Assembly (NCBI GenBank): GCA_937894085.1
Contig: CALCSG010000474.1
Location: forward strand, 1 to 34,917
Origin: an uncultured Gammaproteobacteria bacterium
GTDB taxonomy: Bacteria; Pseudomonadota; Gammaproteobacteria; GCA-001735895
Direction of reading: 5' to 3'
DNA: 34,917 bases
Under the pieces are notes generated by a model. It did no database searches, was not told the origin of the DNA, and was given only the letters and a program-made list of their open reading frames with translations. Shown piece after piece: positions 8,303 to 17,933 of the stretch. The stretch's first letter is position 1; the number at the start of each line of letters is the position of its first letter. Made by a program: the position numbers and the translations under genes.

Positions 8303-10630
8303 ATGGTATTCAGTAAATCTTATTTTCTACTGCTGATATTGATGTTCGCAGCGGTTGCAGAAGCGAACTCAAGTATCAAAGATGACTATTTCCTGGCGAT
8401 AAAAGGTGGTATCAGCCTGGGCAGTTATGAGACAGGCTTGAATCGATCGCTGTTGAAATACATTCAGCACAAAGAACAATCGCAGCTGGCTCAACTGGTT
8501 GCTTTTTCCGGTGCGTCAGCTGGCAGTATTAACAGCGTTTTATCAGCTATTGACCACTGCATTGTGGACAAAACGATTGATAGCGGGTCACTCCGTATGA
8601 CTGATTCACTTGAAAATAACTTCATGCAATGGACATGGGATATTGGCATCGATGATCTGGTACCTACCGGACAGCAAAGTATTCAGAACATTGACCTGGC
8701 ACTATCCCCTCAGCAACAGCAGGGTAGCATTTTTTCCAGAGCCGGATTTGCCAACAAGAAAGCGATAATCAAAGAGCTGTTGAAAAGAAATGCACAGCCG
8801 GGCTGTAAAATTATTATTACCATGTCAATTACTATGGTTGAGCCCTATAGCTACCAGATAAAGGAGATTGGTGAAACCATCAATTTACAACGCTTTGTGA
8901 TTCCAGTTGAAGTGCTCGAAGTGGATGGTAAGTTGAAGTTTAAAAATTTTTCAGTGACCTCATTAGAGTACCAGCAGGATACGATTAAAATCCCCAGCGC
9001 TTACTTAAGGCTGGTAGAAAATGAACAGGACTTTATTAGTTTTGATGATGTATGGAACCTGGCTCTGGCCTCCAGTGCATTCCCTCTGGCCTTTGAACCG
9101 GTGTCATTGTCATTTTGTTTTCCACACGAACTTGAGCAGCAGAACCAGCAGGATCAAGCGCAGGCTCGATGTACTTCCGGTAGGGCGAATAAAGCATATT
9201 TCAGTGATGGTGGACTGTTAGATAATTCACCCATCGGGGTCAGCCTGGAAGTAGCAACACAACACAAAAACGGGCCGCTAAAAAATATCAAACTGATTTA
9301 TATCAACCCGGATTCCTACCGGACCAAAGGCGGGGAGGTCAAGAAACGTACACAAAGTCAAAGTCGATCCGGGTTATGGGATTACGGCATATACATGGCG
9401 GAATCATTTCTAACCGCAAAGCAACAGGAATATAGATCGGCTCTGCGCAAGATATTAAACCTTGACGCCAGGTCCTATTACATGACTAACCGCTATCATC
9501 ACCTGTTGGCTGATCTTCACTATCACTTTGGCGCCTTTTATGCGAAAGAGTTTCGCTACCATGATTACCTGGTAGGTATTTATGATGGAGCAAATGTGAT
9601 TGCACAGATTGAATGCGATAATCGCTCTGCTTTTGAAAAAAACATCAACCGGTTAAATACAGATTACCGCAATTGTGTACGTGAAGAGGTTCTCAAGTGG
9701 ATACTGGATAGTCCTGTTATTGATCCAGTTGACCATTCTGTAGATGCACAAACCCGACGGGTTTCCAGTAACTTTTTTAAATATTTATATAATACTGAGT
9801 TTGATAAATCACTGGTTATACAGCAGCTGGAGAGTAACAGGTATATAGCGTTGACCAGGGCTTTTGGCACTGTAAATAAAACTGGAAGTGATGACCTGAA
9901 TTATTCGCTCTATCTGCAAAACCTGGATAAACTAAAACTTAAGTTGAATCTTAATGAGCAGGATGATCTGTATAAAATACTTTATAGCGGTAAGAAATAC
10001 ACCTCACAGAAAGTATCACAGATTTATGAAAACATTATCCAGATGCAGTCGTTAGCCGCGGGTTGTGTTGCCTGTGAAAACGAACTGGCGAATGAAAAAA
10101 TTGGTGATGCACTAAAGGTGATTAAACCGGTTGTAGATTCTTATCTGGACCACCTTGATTCTGGTATCTGGCCCTTACCCATCAAAGAAACTATTGCTAT
10201 CAAATATGGTTTTAATATTTCGCAAAAAAATCAGCTGCTGAGCCTGGAGTTCAGACCAAAATCTTTACGCTTCAAAAACATTAGCACCGATTTTGGTGTT
10301 GCAATACAACACTTTGGTAACGAACTGGCTAATGATAATTACCGCAGTGCTTCGGTCGGGTTATCCTATCATCGGGATAGCGTAGTATTGCCTACGCTGG
10401 GATTTGGCTATCAATATGAAACTAAAGGCGACACGGTGTATGCCAGAGATCTTAATTCAGTGTATTTAAAAGCCAGCCTGTTAGATGAAGTATTCAGTAT
10501 TAAATTTTTATACCGGCTGGATAAAGTTGAACAATATGCAATTACTACCAGAGATGACGTGGCCATTGAGCTGACTACAGATCTTTCAAAAATCTGCCAG
10601 ATGATATTCCCCAGAGTTTGTAGATATTAG
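8303..10630 (+). CDS. Exported patatin-like phospholipase
   Basis: 775 residues from the ATG at 8303, with AGG about 8 bases upstream; a TTG at 8300 is an alternative. A signal peptide (to about AEA, residue 21) is followed by a patatin domain: glycine-rich oxyanion segment IKGGISLGSYETG, nucleophile motif GASAG with Ser72, and the catalytic Asp302 in SDGGLLDNSPIG. Together these give the Ser-Asp dyad of acyl hydrolases. The middle region (about 350-640) is helical and unrecognised. The last 120 residues are rich in alternating hydrophobic strands, suggestive of an outer-membrane or beta-sandwich region. The next gene starts one base after the stop, so the genes are linked. The substrate is unknown. 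Confidence 0.85.
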   Translation: MVFSKSYFLLLILMFAAVAEANSSIKDDYFLAIKGGISLGSYETGLNRSLLKYIQHKEQSQLAQLVAFSGASAGSINSVLSAIDHCIVDKTIDSGSLRMTDSLENNFMQWTWDIGIDDLVPTGQQSIQNIDLALSPQQQQGSIFSRAGFANKKAIIKELLKRNAQPGCKIIITMSITMVEPYSYQIKEIGETINLQRFVIPVEVLEVDGKLKFKNFSVTSLEYQQDTIKIPSAYLRLVENEQDFISFDDVWNLALASSAFPLAFEPVSLSFCFPHELEQQNQQDQAQARCTSGRANKAYFSDGGLLDNSPIGVSLEVATQHKNGPLKNIKLIYINPDSYRTKGGEVKKRTQSQSRSGLWDYGIYMAESFLTAKQQEYRSALRKILNLDARSYYMTNRYHHLLADLHYHFGAFYAKEFRYHDYLVGIYDGANVIAQIECDNRSAFEKNINRLNTDYRNCVREEVLKWILDSPVIDPVDHSVDAQTRRVSSNFFKYLYNTEFDKSLVIQQLESNRYIALTRAFGTVNKTGSDDLNYSLYLQNLDKLKLKLNLNEQDDLYKILYSGKKYTSQKVSQIYENIIQMQSLAAGCVACENELANEKIGDALKVIKPVVDSYLDHLDSGIWPLPIKETIAIKYGFNISQKNQLLSLEFRPKSLRFKNISTDFGVAIQHFGNELANDNYRSASVGLSYHRDSVVLPTLGFGYQYETKGDTVYARDLNSVYLKASLLDEVFSIKFLYRLDKVEQYAITTRDDVAIELTTDLSKICQMIFPRVCRY

Positions 10631-10631
10631 T

Positions 10632-11432
10632 ATGCAGAAAATAACGGATTCGCTGTCCCCCTGGTGGGGAACTTTCAACTTCGAGCTGGACCAGAGCAAA
10701 TTATGGCGTCTGGGTCCGCTGACCATGATCCTGCGCTGCCTTAGCGGGGAATGGCAAGTTTCTTATGAACGCATTGAACAATACGAAGACTCTGATATCA
10801 GTGTTTCTGATACCGATAGTATTCCAGAGGATCTGCCCGAGTTAACACGCTATGTCTTTCGTAACCCCTGCAGGAGTTTGAAAATCACTCCTTTACTGGC
10901 CGACCGCCCGGTAATCTCGCGCCCGCGCATACCTTTTAACCTGAGTGCTGGAGAAGAAATCACACTGTATGTGAGTTCACCGTTATGGATTGAACTGAGT
11001 GCGGGTAATAATGCTAAAAAGCTCGGTGAATTGTCTATTCAACGTCCTTCAGATACCTGGTTTGGTCCTTCAACTCTGCAAGGCGAACTATGTTATGCAA
11101 CTACCACGCATTGCCGGATTAATCTGGTTGAGATTCCTGAAAGGCGATATCGGGCAATTACTCCGGTGATCATTCGCAATAATGCCGATACCACTTTATC
11201 ACTGGAAAGACTTAATCTGCCTTCGCCTCAACTGTCCATTTATACGTCAGATGATGGTCGATTGTGGACTTCAACAGTCAAACTGACTCGAGAAAAAGAT
11301 GGTGATATGGCTGCGCTTAGAGTCATTCATAAGCCTCCGAAAGAAGCCCCGGAAGCGATTATTTTAAGTCAGCCTCGAGTGGCCAGCGAGGCCGGAGTTT
11401 TTATCCGTGCTTTTAATGCAGTGTTTAGTTAA
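10632..11432 (+). CDS. DUF432-like protein
   Basis: A 266-residue protein starting one base after the patatin stop and ending 15 bases before the MscS gene. No signal peptide or membrane helix is visible. The N-terminus (WWGTFNFELDQSKLWRLGPLTMILRC) and the mostly beta-strand composition resemble DUF432 proteins, which I recall often being encoded beside mechanosensitive channels. The PFNLSAGEEITLYVSSPLWIEL region is also typical. It may be a soluble regulator or partner of the channel; this rests on gene position only. Confidence 0.6.
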   Translation: MQKITDSLSPWWGTFNFELDQSKLWRLGPLTMILRCLSGEWQVSYERIEQYEDSDISVSDTDSIPEDLPELTRYVFRNPCRSLKITPLLADRPVISRPRIPFNLSAGEEITLYVSSPLWIELSAGNNAKKLGELSIQRPSDTWFGPSTLQGELCYATTTHCRINLVEIPERRYRAITPVIIRNNADTTLSLERLNLPSPQLSIYTSDDGRLWTSTVKLTREKDGDMAALRVIHKPPKEAPEAIILSQPRVASEAGVFIRAFNAVFS

Positions 11433-11447
11433 TTACCCGAGTAATAA

Positions 11448-12317
11448 ATGATGACCGAACTTTGGACTCAGATTGCCAGCTTTCTCACCAGCGACCGTTT
11501 ATTAAGTGTGATCCGCGCCTTTATGCTTTTTTCGCTGGGGTTTCTTATCGCAAAGCTGGTGAGTGCTACTGTTGTAAAAATAGTCCAGAACAAGGTTGAT
11601 AAGCATCGTAATATGCTGCTTAGACGGGGCACTTTTTACCTCATCATATTACTGTTTACGATCAGTGCGCTGAAAGAACTGGGCTTTGATCTGAGTGTAT
11701 TACTCGGTGCTGCCGGTATTTTTTCGGTGGCGATTGGATTCGCTTCACAGACTTCAGCATCCAACCTGATTAGCGGCCTGTTCCTGGTGGCTGAGCGTCC
11801 TTTTAGTGTGGGCGATGTTATCCGGGTCGGAAGCACAACGGGCGAAGTGCTGGCTATTGACCTGTTATCGGTTAAATTACGCACCTACGACAATCTGTAT
11901 GTACGTTTGCCGAATGAATCATTGATTAAATCGGAAGTCACCACGCTAACCCGTTTTCCGATACGACGAATCGATATACAGGTCGGTGTGGCTTATAAAG
12001 AAGACCTGAAAAAGGTGCGTGAAATTCTATATGCCGTAGCCGATAAAAACCCGTTAAGTCTGGAAGAGCCGAAACCGGCATACATTTTCCAGGGATTCGG
12101 TGAATCTTCGTTAAATATCCAGTTTTCAGTCTGGGCGAAAAGAGAAAATTTCCTCAACCTGAAAAATAGCATCCACGAAGAAATAAAAAATGCATTTGAT
12201 GAAAATGGAATAGAAATACCTTTCCCTTATCGAACCCTGTATAGCGGTAGCGTGACGGAGCCGTTTCCTGTCAAACAGGTTAAACCAACTCCGACGAACA
12301 GAAATCAGGCTTTGTGA
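11448..12317 (+). CDS. MscS-family mechanosensitive ion channel
   Basis: 289 residues, close to the size of E. coli MscS. Three N-terminal membrane helices (about residues 18-40, 60-78 and 85-112). The third is the small-residue-rich pore helix (LLGAAGIFSVAIGFASQ). The soluble MscS beta domain follows: RPFSVGDVIRVG, then LRTYDNLYVRLPNE. It should release solutes on membrane tension. It is last in the patatin / DUF432-like / MscS trio and convergent with the nickel transporter-like gene, only 19 bases away. Confidence 0.92.
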   Translation: MMTELWTQIASFLTSDRLLSVIRAFMLFSLGFLIAKLVSATVVKIVQNKVDKHRNMLLRRGTFYLIILLFTISALKELGFDLSVLLGAAGIFSVAIGFASQTSASNLISGLFLVAERPFSVGDVIRVGSTTGEVLAIDLLSVKLRTYDNLYVRLPNESLIKSEVTTLTRFPIRRIDIQVGVAYKEDLKKVREILYAVADKNPLSLEEPKPAYIFQGFGESSLNIQFSVWAKRENFLNLKNSIHEEIKNAFDENGIEIPFPYRTLYSGSVTEPFPVKQVKPTPTNRNQAL

Positions 12318-12336
12318 GCTTGTGTATTTCTGGTAG

Positions 12337-13026
12337 TTAACTAAAACTGTAAATAATGTGGCTTCCAATAATTATCGTGAACAGGCCAATTGCAGTCTGC
12401 AGGCTATTATTTAGCCACGTTAGTCCTTTGGCCGATGACCTTAATGGTAGTGCAATGGCTAAAGATAATAAGCCCATTCCCAGCATTGAACCTAATCCAA
12501 ATAATAATATATAAAGCATGCCCTGCCAGGGAGAATTTATGTTTTCGAGTGTGAGTAATATCAATGCTGCAGATCCGGCCATGCCATGCATCAGGCCGAC
12601 CAGTAAGAACCTTAAAGGAAATTTATTTTCATGCTGGTGTTGATGATTAGTCTCTGTATGTGTTATCTGGTTTGCATGGGAATGGGCATGAAAGTGAGTT
12701 TTGCTCAGATGATTATGCAGGTGAAAGTGTATTTTCTGCCTGATCACACGACGTAGAACATCCGCGCCCAGTATAACCAGCATCACTCCCACCAGAAACT
12801 CGAGTGTATGTGCTAGTGATTGCGGTATGATGCTGTCCATCCATATGACTATCGAACCTATAATAAACAGTGTAATGGTATGCCCCAGTCCCCATGCAAG
12901 CCCCTGTTTTATAGCCTGCTTAAAAGAATTTTGACTGCTTGCTAGAGCTGCAACAGCAGCAACATGATCAGCTTCCAGTGCATGCCGCATACCCAGTAAT
13001 AATCCAACCACAAATAAACTGATCAT
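12337..13026 (-). CDS. Nickel/cobalt transporter-like membrane protein (UreH/NiCoT type)
   Basis: A 229-residue membrane protein with about six helices. The metal-transport signature HALEADH (HX4DH) sits in the first helix, followed by GLGHTITLF and GLMHGMAGS. A cytoplasmic loop in the middle (about residues 100-133) is very rich in histidine and should bind metal. It lies 84 bases downstream of hypF on the same strand, so it probably provides Ni2+ for the hydrogenases. It could instead carry cobalt; position favours nickel. An AGG lies about 6 bases before the ATG. Confidence 0.8.
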   Translation of the reverse strand: MISLFVVGLLLGMRHALEADHVAAVAALASSQNSFKQAIKQGLAWGLGHTITLFIIGSIVIWMDSIIPQSLAHTLEFLVGVMLVILGADVLRRVIRQKIHFHLHNHLSKTHFHAHSHANQITHTETNHQHQHENKFPLRFLLVGLMHGMAGSAALILLTLENINSPWQGMLYILLFGLGSMLGMGLLSLAIALPLRSSAKGLTWLNNSLQTAIGLFTIIIGSHIIYSFS

Positions 13027-13110
13027 GTTAGCCTGCCCTGTCGCTGATTATCTTTCAGCATGTAATAGATAGCTGTTGTCATAAAGGTTGCAGACAATAC
13101 TATTTCTCGT

Positions 13111-15480
13111 TTAATTAAATGCATCATTCTCACCGGGTGATTTTTTCTGCTCTAATTGAGCGGCGGCTATAGCCGCCTGCCCGAGTGATATTCCTCCATC
13201 GTTAGCAGGAAGCTGATGTTGGGTAAGTACAGTAAAAGACTGTTGTGTTAATAATTTTTGACAGGCTCCGAGTAAACTCATGTTTTGAAAAACACCACCG
13301 CTTAACGCCACAGTTTTTATACCGGTTTCGGCGTTGATTTTGTGGATAACCCGGGTGATAGCCTTCGCCAGACCCAGATGAAAGCGGGCAGAAATATTTG
13401 ATACTGACAATGATGACTGCAGGTCATTTAGTAACGCAGACCACATCGGAGCGGGATTAATTTCAAGCAGTTCATTTTGTTCGATATCAAAGTCGTAGCC
13501 ATCAGTTGTTTCCCAGTCCTGCGGATTTATTAAATTCTCCAGTTCAATCGCAGCCTGACCTTCATAACTCTGTCTTTCAATACAAATTCCGAGGGCATAC
13601 GCAACGCCATCAAATAACCGGCCACAGGAAGAGCTTAGTGGTGAATTCAAACCTTTTTGCATCATCTGTGAAATAGTTTTAAGCGGCTTCCCGGCCAGTT
13701 TTTGCATAACGCTTAGATCAGTGTACTGATTTAAAATCTGTGCCCAGTTGCAGTGAGTCTGTAAATGAGCAAAGGTATTACGCCAGGGTTCCAGGCTGGC
13801 CTGATTACCACCGGGCATAGGTGCAGGTTTTAATCGCGCCTTGCGTGCAAAACCCTGGTAATCGGCAACCAGAAATTCACCTCCCCAGATAGTGCCGTCT
13901 GTACCAAAGCCGAGACCATCCATAGCGACACCAATCACCTTGCCGTTTTCAATACTCCAGTTATTTTCAGCCAGGCAGGAAGCTATATGTGCATGATGAT
14001 GCTGTACCTCGATCAACGGAATTTGTAATTCTGCGGCCAGTTGACGACCGTAGTTGCTGGACTGATATTGCGGGTGCATGTCAACCGCAATAGCCTGTGG
14101 CTGGAACTGGTAAAGTTGATGATATAGCTTCAGGTTATACAGGTAGTCATGCCATGTTTGTGGGTTGTCGAGATTGCCAATATGTTGTGACAGGGTGGCT
14201 TTGCCATCGCGCAGTAAACAAAAGGTATTCTTTAACTCACTGCCACAGGCCAGAATATTCAAGTTGTTAAATCTATCAGGCATATTAACAGGGGCAGGGG
14301 CAAAACCTCTGGCACGACGATAAATATGGGTTTGTGAAGAATGTATGCGTGCCACAGAATCATCGATACGATTGACAATATCGCGGTCATGTATCAGCAA
14401 TACATCCGCAATGTTACCGAGTTGTTCAACAGCCTGTTGATTATCAATGCATTGAGGTTGATTAAAACTATTTCCGGATGTTAAAACGATCGGGGATTGC
14501 AGTTTTTTCATCAATAAATGCTGCAGTGGATTATTTGGTAACATAAAGCCAAGTGTTTTTTGTGCCGGTGCAATATTGTTTGCCAGTGAATTTTTAGTGT
14601 CTTTTTTATGCAGTAATAAAATAGGCGCTGCAGGAGATTGTAATAAACTGGCTTCGGTAGCTGACAGCTCACAATAGTGGCTAATCTGTGTTACTGATCC
14701 GGCCAGCAATGCGAGGGCTTTATGTGGCCTGTTTTTACGCTTGCGAAGTTGCTGAACGGCCTGTTCATTGCTGGCATCACAGGCAAGTTGAAAGCCTCCT
14801 ATACCTTTAATAGCCACTATTTTTCCCTGTTTTATGAGTGCAGCAGCATCAATAAGCGGTTGCTCAGAGGGAATGATTTCGCCTTTGTTATCGCTTAACC
14901 ATAATTTAGGGCCACAGTCAGGACAGGCATTCGGTTGAGCATGAAAACGCCGGTTGTCCGGATTGTCGTATTCCTGCTGGCAAAGCTCACAAAGAGTGAA
15001 TTCTGCCATGCTGGTTCTGGCGCGATCATAAGGCAGTCCCTTAACAATGCTCAGACGCGGGCCGCAGTGCGTGCAATTAGTAAAGGCATAAGCATTGCGT
15101 CGATTTTGTGGATCATTAATATCTTGCAGGCAAGCGGCACAGGTCGCAGCATCTGCCACCATGCCGGTGTGAATTTCGCTGGCAACACTCTGCACGATGG
15201 AAAACTGCTCAAAGTACGAGACAGCTTCTATCACTTCACACTGTATGCTGTCTATACGTGCTAACAGCGGAGGATTATTGCGTAGCTTTGCCAGCATTTG
15301 CTGAATTTTTTCTGCACTGGACTGGGCTATGATCTGTACACCTGATCCATCGTTTCTTACTTCTCCCTGTATGCTGAATTCCTTCGCCAGTTGCCACACA
15401 ACAGGGCGAAAACCGACCCCCTGAACCAGTCCGCAAATGCGGATTCGTTGCTGATGCATGCTAGTTGATTGAGTGAGCAT
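13111..15480 (-). CDS. hypF: Carbamoyltransferase HypF
   Basis: Makes the cyanide ligands of the NiFe site by moving a carbamoyl group from carbamoyl phosphate to the C-terminal cysteine of HypE. 789 residues, full length. Domains: acylphosphatase (residues about 10-95, ICGLVQGVGFRPVVWQ), two zinc-finger motifs (CAACL...CTHCG and CELCQ...CPDCG, about 110-185), a YrdC-like domain (about 200-380), and the Kae1-like carbamoyltransferase domain with VQHHHAHIASC and VALSGGVFQN. It starts 3 bases after the hupV stop. An internal ATG at 15459 is an alternative start. Confidence 0.96.
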   Translation of the reverse strand: MLTQSTSMHQQRIRICGLVQGVGFRPVVWQLAKEFSIQGEVRNDGSGVQIIAQSSAEKIQQMLAKLRNNPPLLARIDSIQCEVIEAVSYFEQFSIVQSVASEIHTGMVADAATCAACLQDINDPQNRRNAYAFTNCTHCGPRLSIVKGLPYDRARTSMAEFTLCELCQQEYDNPDNRRFHAQPNACPDCGPKLWLSDNKGEIIPSEQPLIDAAALIKQGKIVAIKGIGGFQLACDASNEQAVQQLRKRKNRPHKALALLAGSVTQISHYCELSATEASLLQSPAAPILLLHKKDTKNSLANNIAPAQKTLGFMLPNNPLQHLLMKKLQSPIVLTSGNSFNQPQCIDNQQAVEQLGNIADVLLIHDRDIVNRIDDSVARIHSSQTHIYRRARGFAPAPVNMPDRFNNLNILACGSELKNTFCLLRDGKATLSQHIGNLDNPQTWHDYLYNLKLYHQLYQFQPQAIAVDMHPQYQSSNYGRQLAAELQIPLIEVQHHHAHIASCLAENNWSIENGKVIGVAMDGLGFGTDGTIWGGEFLVADYQGFARKARLKPAPMPGGNQASLEPWRNTFAHLQTHCNWAQILNQYTDLSVMQKLAGKPLKTISQMMQKGLNSPLSSSCGRLFDGVAYALGICIERQSYEGQAAIELENLINPQDWETTDGYDFDIEQNELLEINPAPMWSALLNDLQSSLSVSNISARFHLGLAKAITRVIHKINAETGIKTVALSGGVFQNMSLLGACQKLLTQQSFTVLTQHQLPANDGGISLGQAAIAAAQLEQKKSPGENDAFN

Positions 15481-15483
15481 GAA

Positions 15484-16929
15484 TTAATGCACGGTACATA
15501 CCATACAGGGGTCGAATGAGCGGATGATATGTTGAATTTTGATACTTTTTTCAAGCTCATCGCCTAGTACGGTGCCCTGTAGTGCAAGCTCCAGTGCTCC
15601 CGGCTGGTCCTGTGCATCTCTGGGTGAAAAATTCCACGTTGTTGGAGCAATAATCTGATAATTGAGAATGTGTCCATTGTCGATTCTGAGCCAGTGACCA
15701 AGACTGCCTCTGGCGGCTTCAATCATTCCAGCTCCCTGGGCCTGCTGAGGGATAGCAGCGCTTTTGCAGAAAGGTTCCCTGACCTGAATCTGTCTCGCCC
15801 ATTGCTCCATGGCAGGAACCACCAGGGCCAGCTCCAGTAAGCGGGCAATGACCCGGTTACGCACATTGGCTCCAGACTGGCCGACCAGGTTTCGAATGAG
15901 TGGATGACCCTCTACCATCTGTCTGGCAATGGCCCCGACCTCCATGACCTGACTATTCAGCCGGGGGGCTTTACACCAGCTGTAACCACTGCTTTCATCG
16001 GTGTCCGGGATAGTGCTTCCCTGAAAGGGGTGTTTGGGTGTGCTGTTAGCGTTTAACCAGCTATGTGCAATATCTTCGCGGATATCATCCGGGTTGAGTT
16101 GCTGATGCTGCTGATTGAGCCACACTCCTGATTTGAATAAATGTGTATCGGTATCCTGATACGCGCCATAACTCATAAACTGGTCTGTCGCTTTTCCCAG
16201 CTCATTAAGATTAAGATTATCAGCAAGCCGGATAAATCGGGCAAAATCAGAATCGGGGTTTTGCCCGATAAACTGTTGTAAAGCCGCCTCACTATCCAGT
16301 TCGCAGACCTGTTCGAGTTCTGCAGCAAACAGCGTCTGCTGTAAAAAATAACGGAATGAGCTGATCGTGGTTATCAGTCGTACCCGTTCCTGTGCCTCGA
16401 TGGGGCGAGTCGTTCCACCGGGTTGAATGGCCAGTGAGTGAGGCCATTTACCGGCTAGCAAGCCGGTAATATGGAGGAATGCGGCTCGCGCTGGCAACAC
16501 GTCTTTTGCGGCAGTACCGGTCAGTGCCTTAAAGCGTAGCGCCGTATCTTTAAACCCGCTTGTATGCTGGTAACAGTCACGCGCAAAATCAGGCATGAAA
16601 AACAGGTAAAAGTGGGTAAGATGATCGGCCAGATTCTCAGTGGCGAGAATCAGATTAGTGGCCAGGCGTCCATTTTGTTCGGCACTAATACCCTGCGCTG
16701 AAGCGATGGCCTGTGCCGCTGCTACAGATTGTGAAACAGAACAGATACCGCAGATCCTGGGTGTGTAGACCAGTGCGTCACGCGGATCCTTACCCTGTAA
16801 TATCTGTTCATAACCACGAAATAAAGGAGAGTTGACCCATGCCTTGCTGATCAGGTTTTCTTCAACTTCAAGTTGAACTTCAAGGTCACCTTCGACTCGA
16901 TTGAAAGGTCCGAGTATACGTCGCGTCAT
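15484..16929 (-). CDS. hupV: H2-sensing [NiFe] hydrogenase large subunit HupV (HoxC)
   Basis: Large subunit of the cytoplasmic regulatory hydrogenase, 481 residues. The start at 16929 (MTRRILGPFNRVEG) overlaps the hupU stop as ATGA; the frame upstream of it is antisense noise within hupU. NiFe ligands: C60 and C63 in RICGICSVSQ, then C475 and C478 in DPCMVCTVH. The protein ends exactly at that His481, so there is no C-terminal tail for a maturation protease. The usual His seven residues after C60 is Gln67. Both traits are typical of group 2b sensors as I know them. With HupU it should report H2 to HupT. Confidence 0.94.
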   Translation of the reverse strand: MTRRILGPFNRVEGDLEVQLEVEENLISKAWVNSPLFRGYEQILQGKDPRDALVYTPRICGICSVSQSVAAAQAIASAQGISAEQNGRLATNLILATENLADHLTHFYLFFMPDFARDCYQHTSGFKDTALRFKALTGTAAKDVLPARAAFLHITGLLAGKWPHSLAIQPGGTTRPIEAQERVRLITTISSFRYFLQQTLFAAELEQVCELDSEAALQQFIGQNPDSDFARFIRLADNLNLNELGKATDQFMSYGAYQDTDTHLFKSGVWLNQQHQQLNPDDIREDIAHSWLNANSTPKHPFQGSTIPDTDESSGYSWCKAPRLNSQVMEVGAIARQMVEGHPLIRNLVGQSGANVRNRVIARLLELALVVPAMEQWARQIQVREPFCKSAAIPQQAQGAGMIEAARGSLGHWLRIDNGHILNYQIIAPTTWNFSPRDAQDQPGALELALQGTVLGDELEKSIKIQHIIRSFDPCMVCTVH

Positions 16930-17933
16930 GATTTTTTTTCCGTTTCGTGCTGGCCGGGTGAAATTTTTATCTGATCTGAAACAGCATTGACTTTTAAACG
17001 TTTGGGAGTGGCCGCTTTTGCCAGAGAAGCCAGTGCAATAAACCAGGCCTTGGGCATGTCTGTGGGTAAACCTACAGGAATTCCTGCAATTTTTGGTGTT
17101 TCTGTAAAACAATGCCCGGGTTCTTCAAATTCAGCAGCGGTACAGTTAATACAGGCGTAACCGCCTCGCAGACAGGAGCCTTCACCATTCCATAATCGTG
17201 TATTGCAATCAGCTCGTGCCTGAGTACCGAGACAACCCATGTGCTCCATCATGCAGCCCTGGTCAGAGGGCTGCACGGCACTGGCCTTGTATTCATAAAA
17301 TTCATTACGTGGACAGCCGTGATGAACCAGGTGATCCGTGTAGCTTCGAGGCCGGTTAAAACTATCAAGGTGTTCAGTGTTAAGTTCACCCATGGCTAAT
17401 TGAATCAATGTTTCAATGACCCAGTTTGGATGAGTAGGGCAACCGGCAATGTTGATGACCGGTAATTTGTCGGGGCTGATCCAGTTAGTGCCGAGCAAGC
17501 CGCCGGATTCCTTACCTTCGTATTGCAGGCCGGTGGCTTCACCCGGGTTAGAACCGGCCATGGTGATACCGCCAAAGGCGGCACAACTTCCAATGCCGAT
17601 AGTAAAGTGAGCAACTTTAGCCAGGCTTTCCAGAACGCGGAACATGGGTCTACCGGTTCCGCTTAACATATGAAATCGCCCGCTACCATTTGGACCCATC
17701 ATCACCGAGCCTTCCAGGCAGAGTGCATCAAGTTGTATCTGTTTGTTTTCAATACCATCAAGCAACTGTAGAAACTCATCGGTACTTGCTTCACTAAATG
17801 AAGGGTGCCAGAGTAAATTGATATTATTCTGTGTAAGGCTGCTGTAAAAATCAGGTGATTCTGCATTCAATACGGACATGCTGCAACCTCCACAGCCTCC
17901 GGATTGTAGCCACAATACATTGAACGGTTTCAT
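16926..17933 (-). CDS. hupU: H2-sensing [NiFe] hydrogenase small subunit HupU (HoxB)
   Basis: Small, iron-sulfur subunit of the regulatory hydrogenase, 335 residues from the ATG at 17933, which overlaps the hupT stop (ATGA). It has no twin-arginine signal, so it stays in the cytoplasm, unlike HupS. The proximal-cluster site is the ordinary four-cysteine kind: C14 and C17 in SGGCGGCSMS, then GSCAAFGG and GCPTHP. The medial and distal cluster cysteines lie in HHGCPRNEFYEY, the CMMEHMGCLG stretch, and GYACINC. It pairs with HupV and relays H2 status to the kinase. Confidence 0.94.
   Translation of the reverse strand: MKPFNVLWLQSGGCGGCSMSVLNAESPDFYSSLTQNNINLLWHPSFSEASTDEFLQLLDGIENKQIQLDALCLEGSVMMGPNGSGRFHMLSGTGRPMFRVLESLAKVAHFTIGIGSCAAFGGITMAGSNPGEATGLQYEGKESGGLLGTNWISPDKLPVINIAGCPTHPNWVIETLIQLAMGELNTEHLDSFNRPRSYTDHLVHHGCPRNEFYEYKASAVQPSDQGCMMEHMGCLGTQARADCNTRLWNGEGSCLRGGYACINCTAAEFEEPGHCFTETPKIAGIPVGLPTDMPKAWFIALASLAKAATPKRLKVNAVSDQIKISPGQHETEKKS

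Noticed and set aside
16930-17112. N-terminal extension of the HupV reading frame upstream of 16929
   Set aside because: It lies inside hupU in another frame, has no family similarity, and the ATGA overlap at 16929 gives a clear start.
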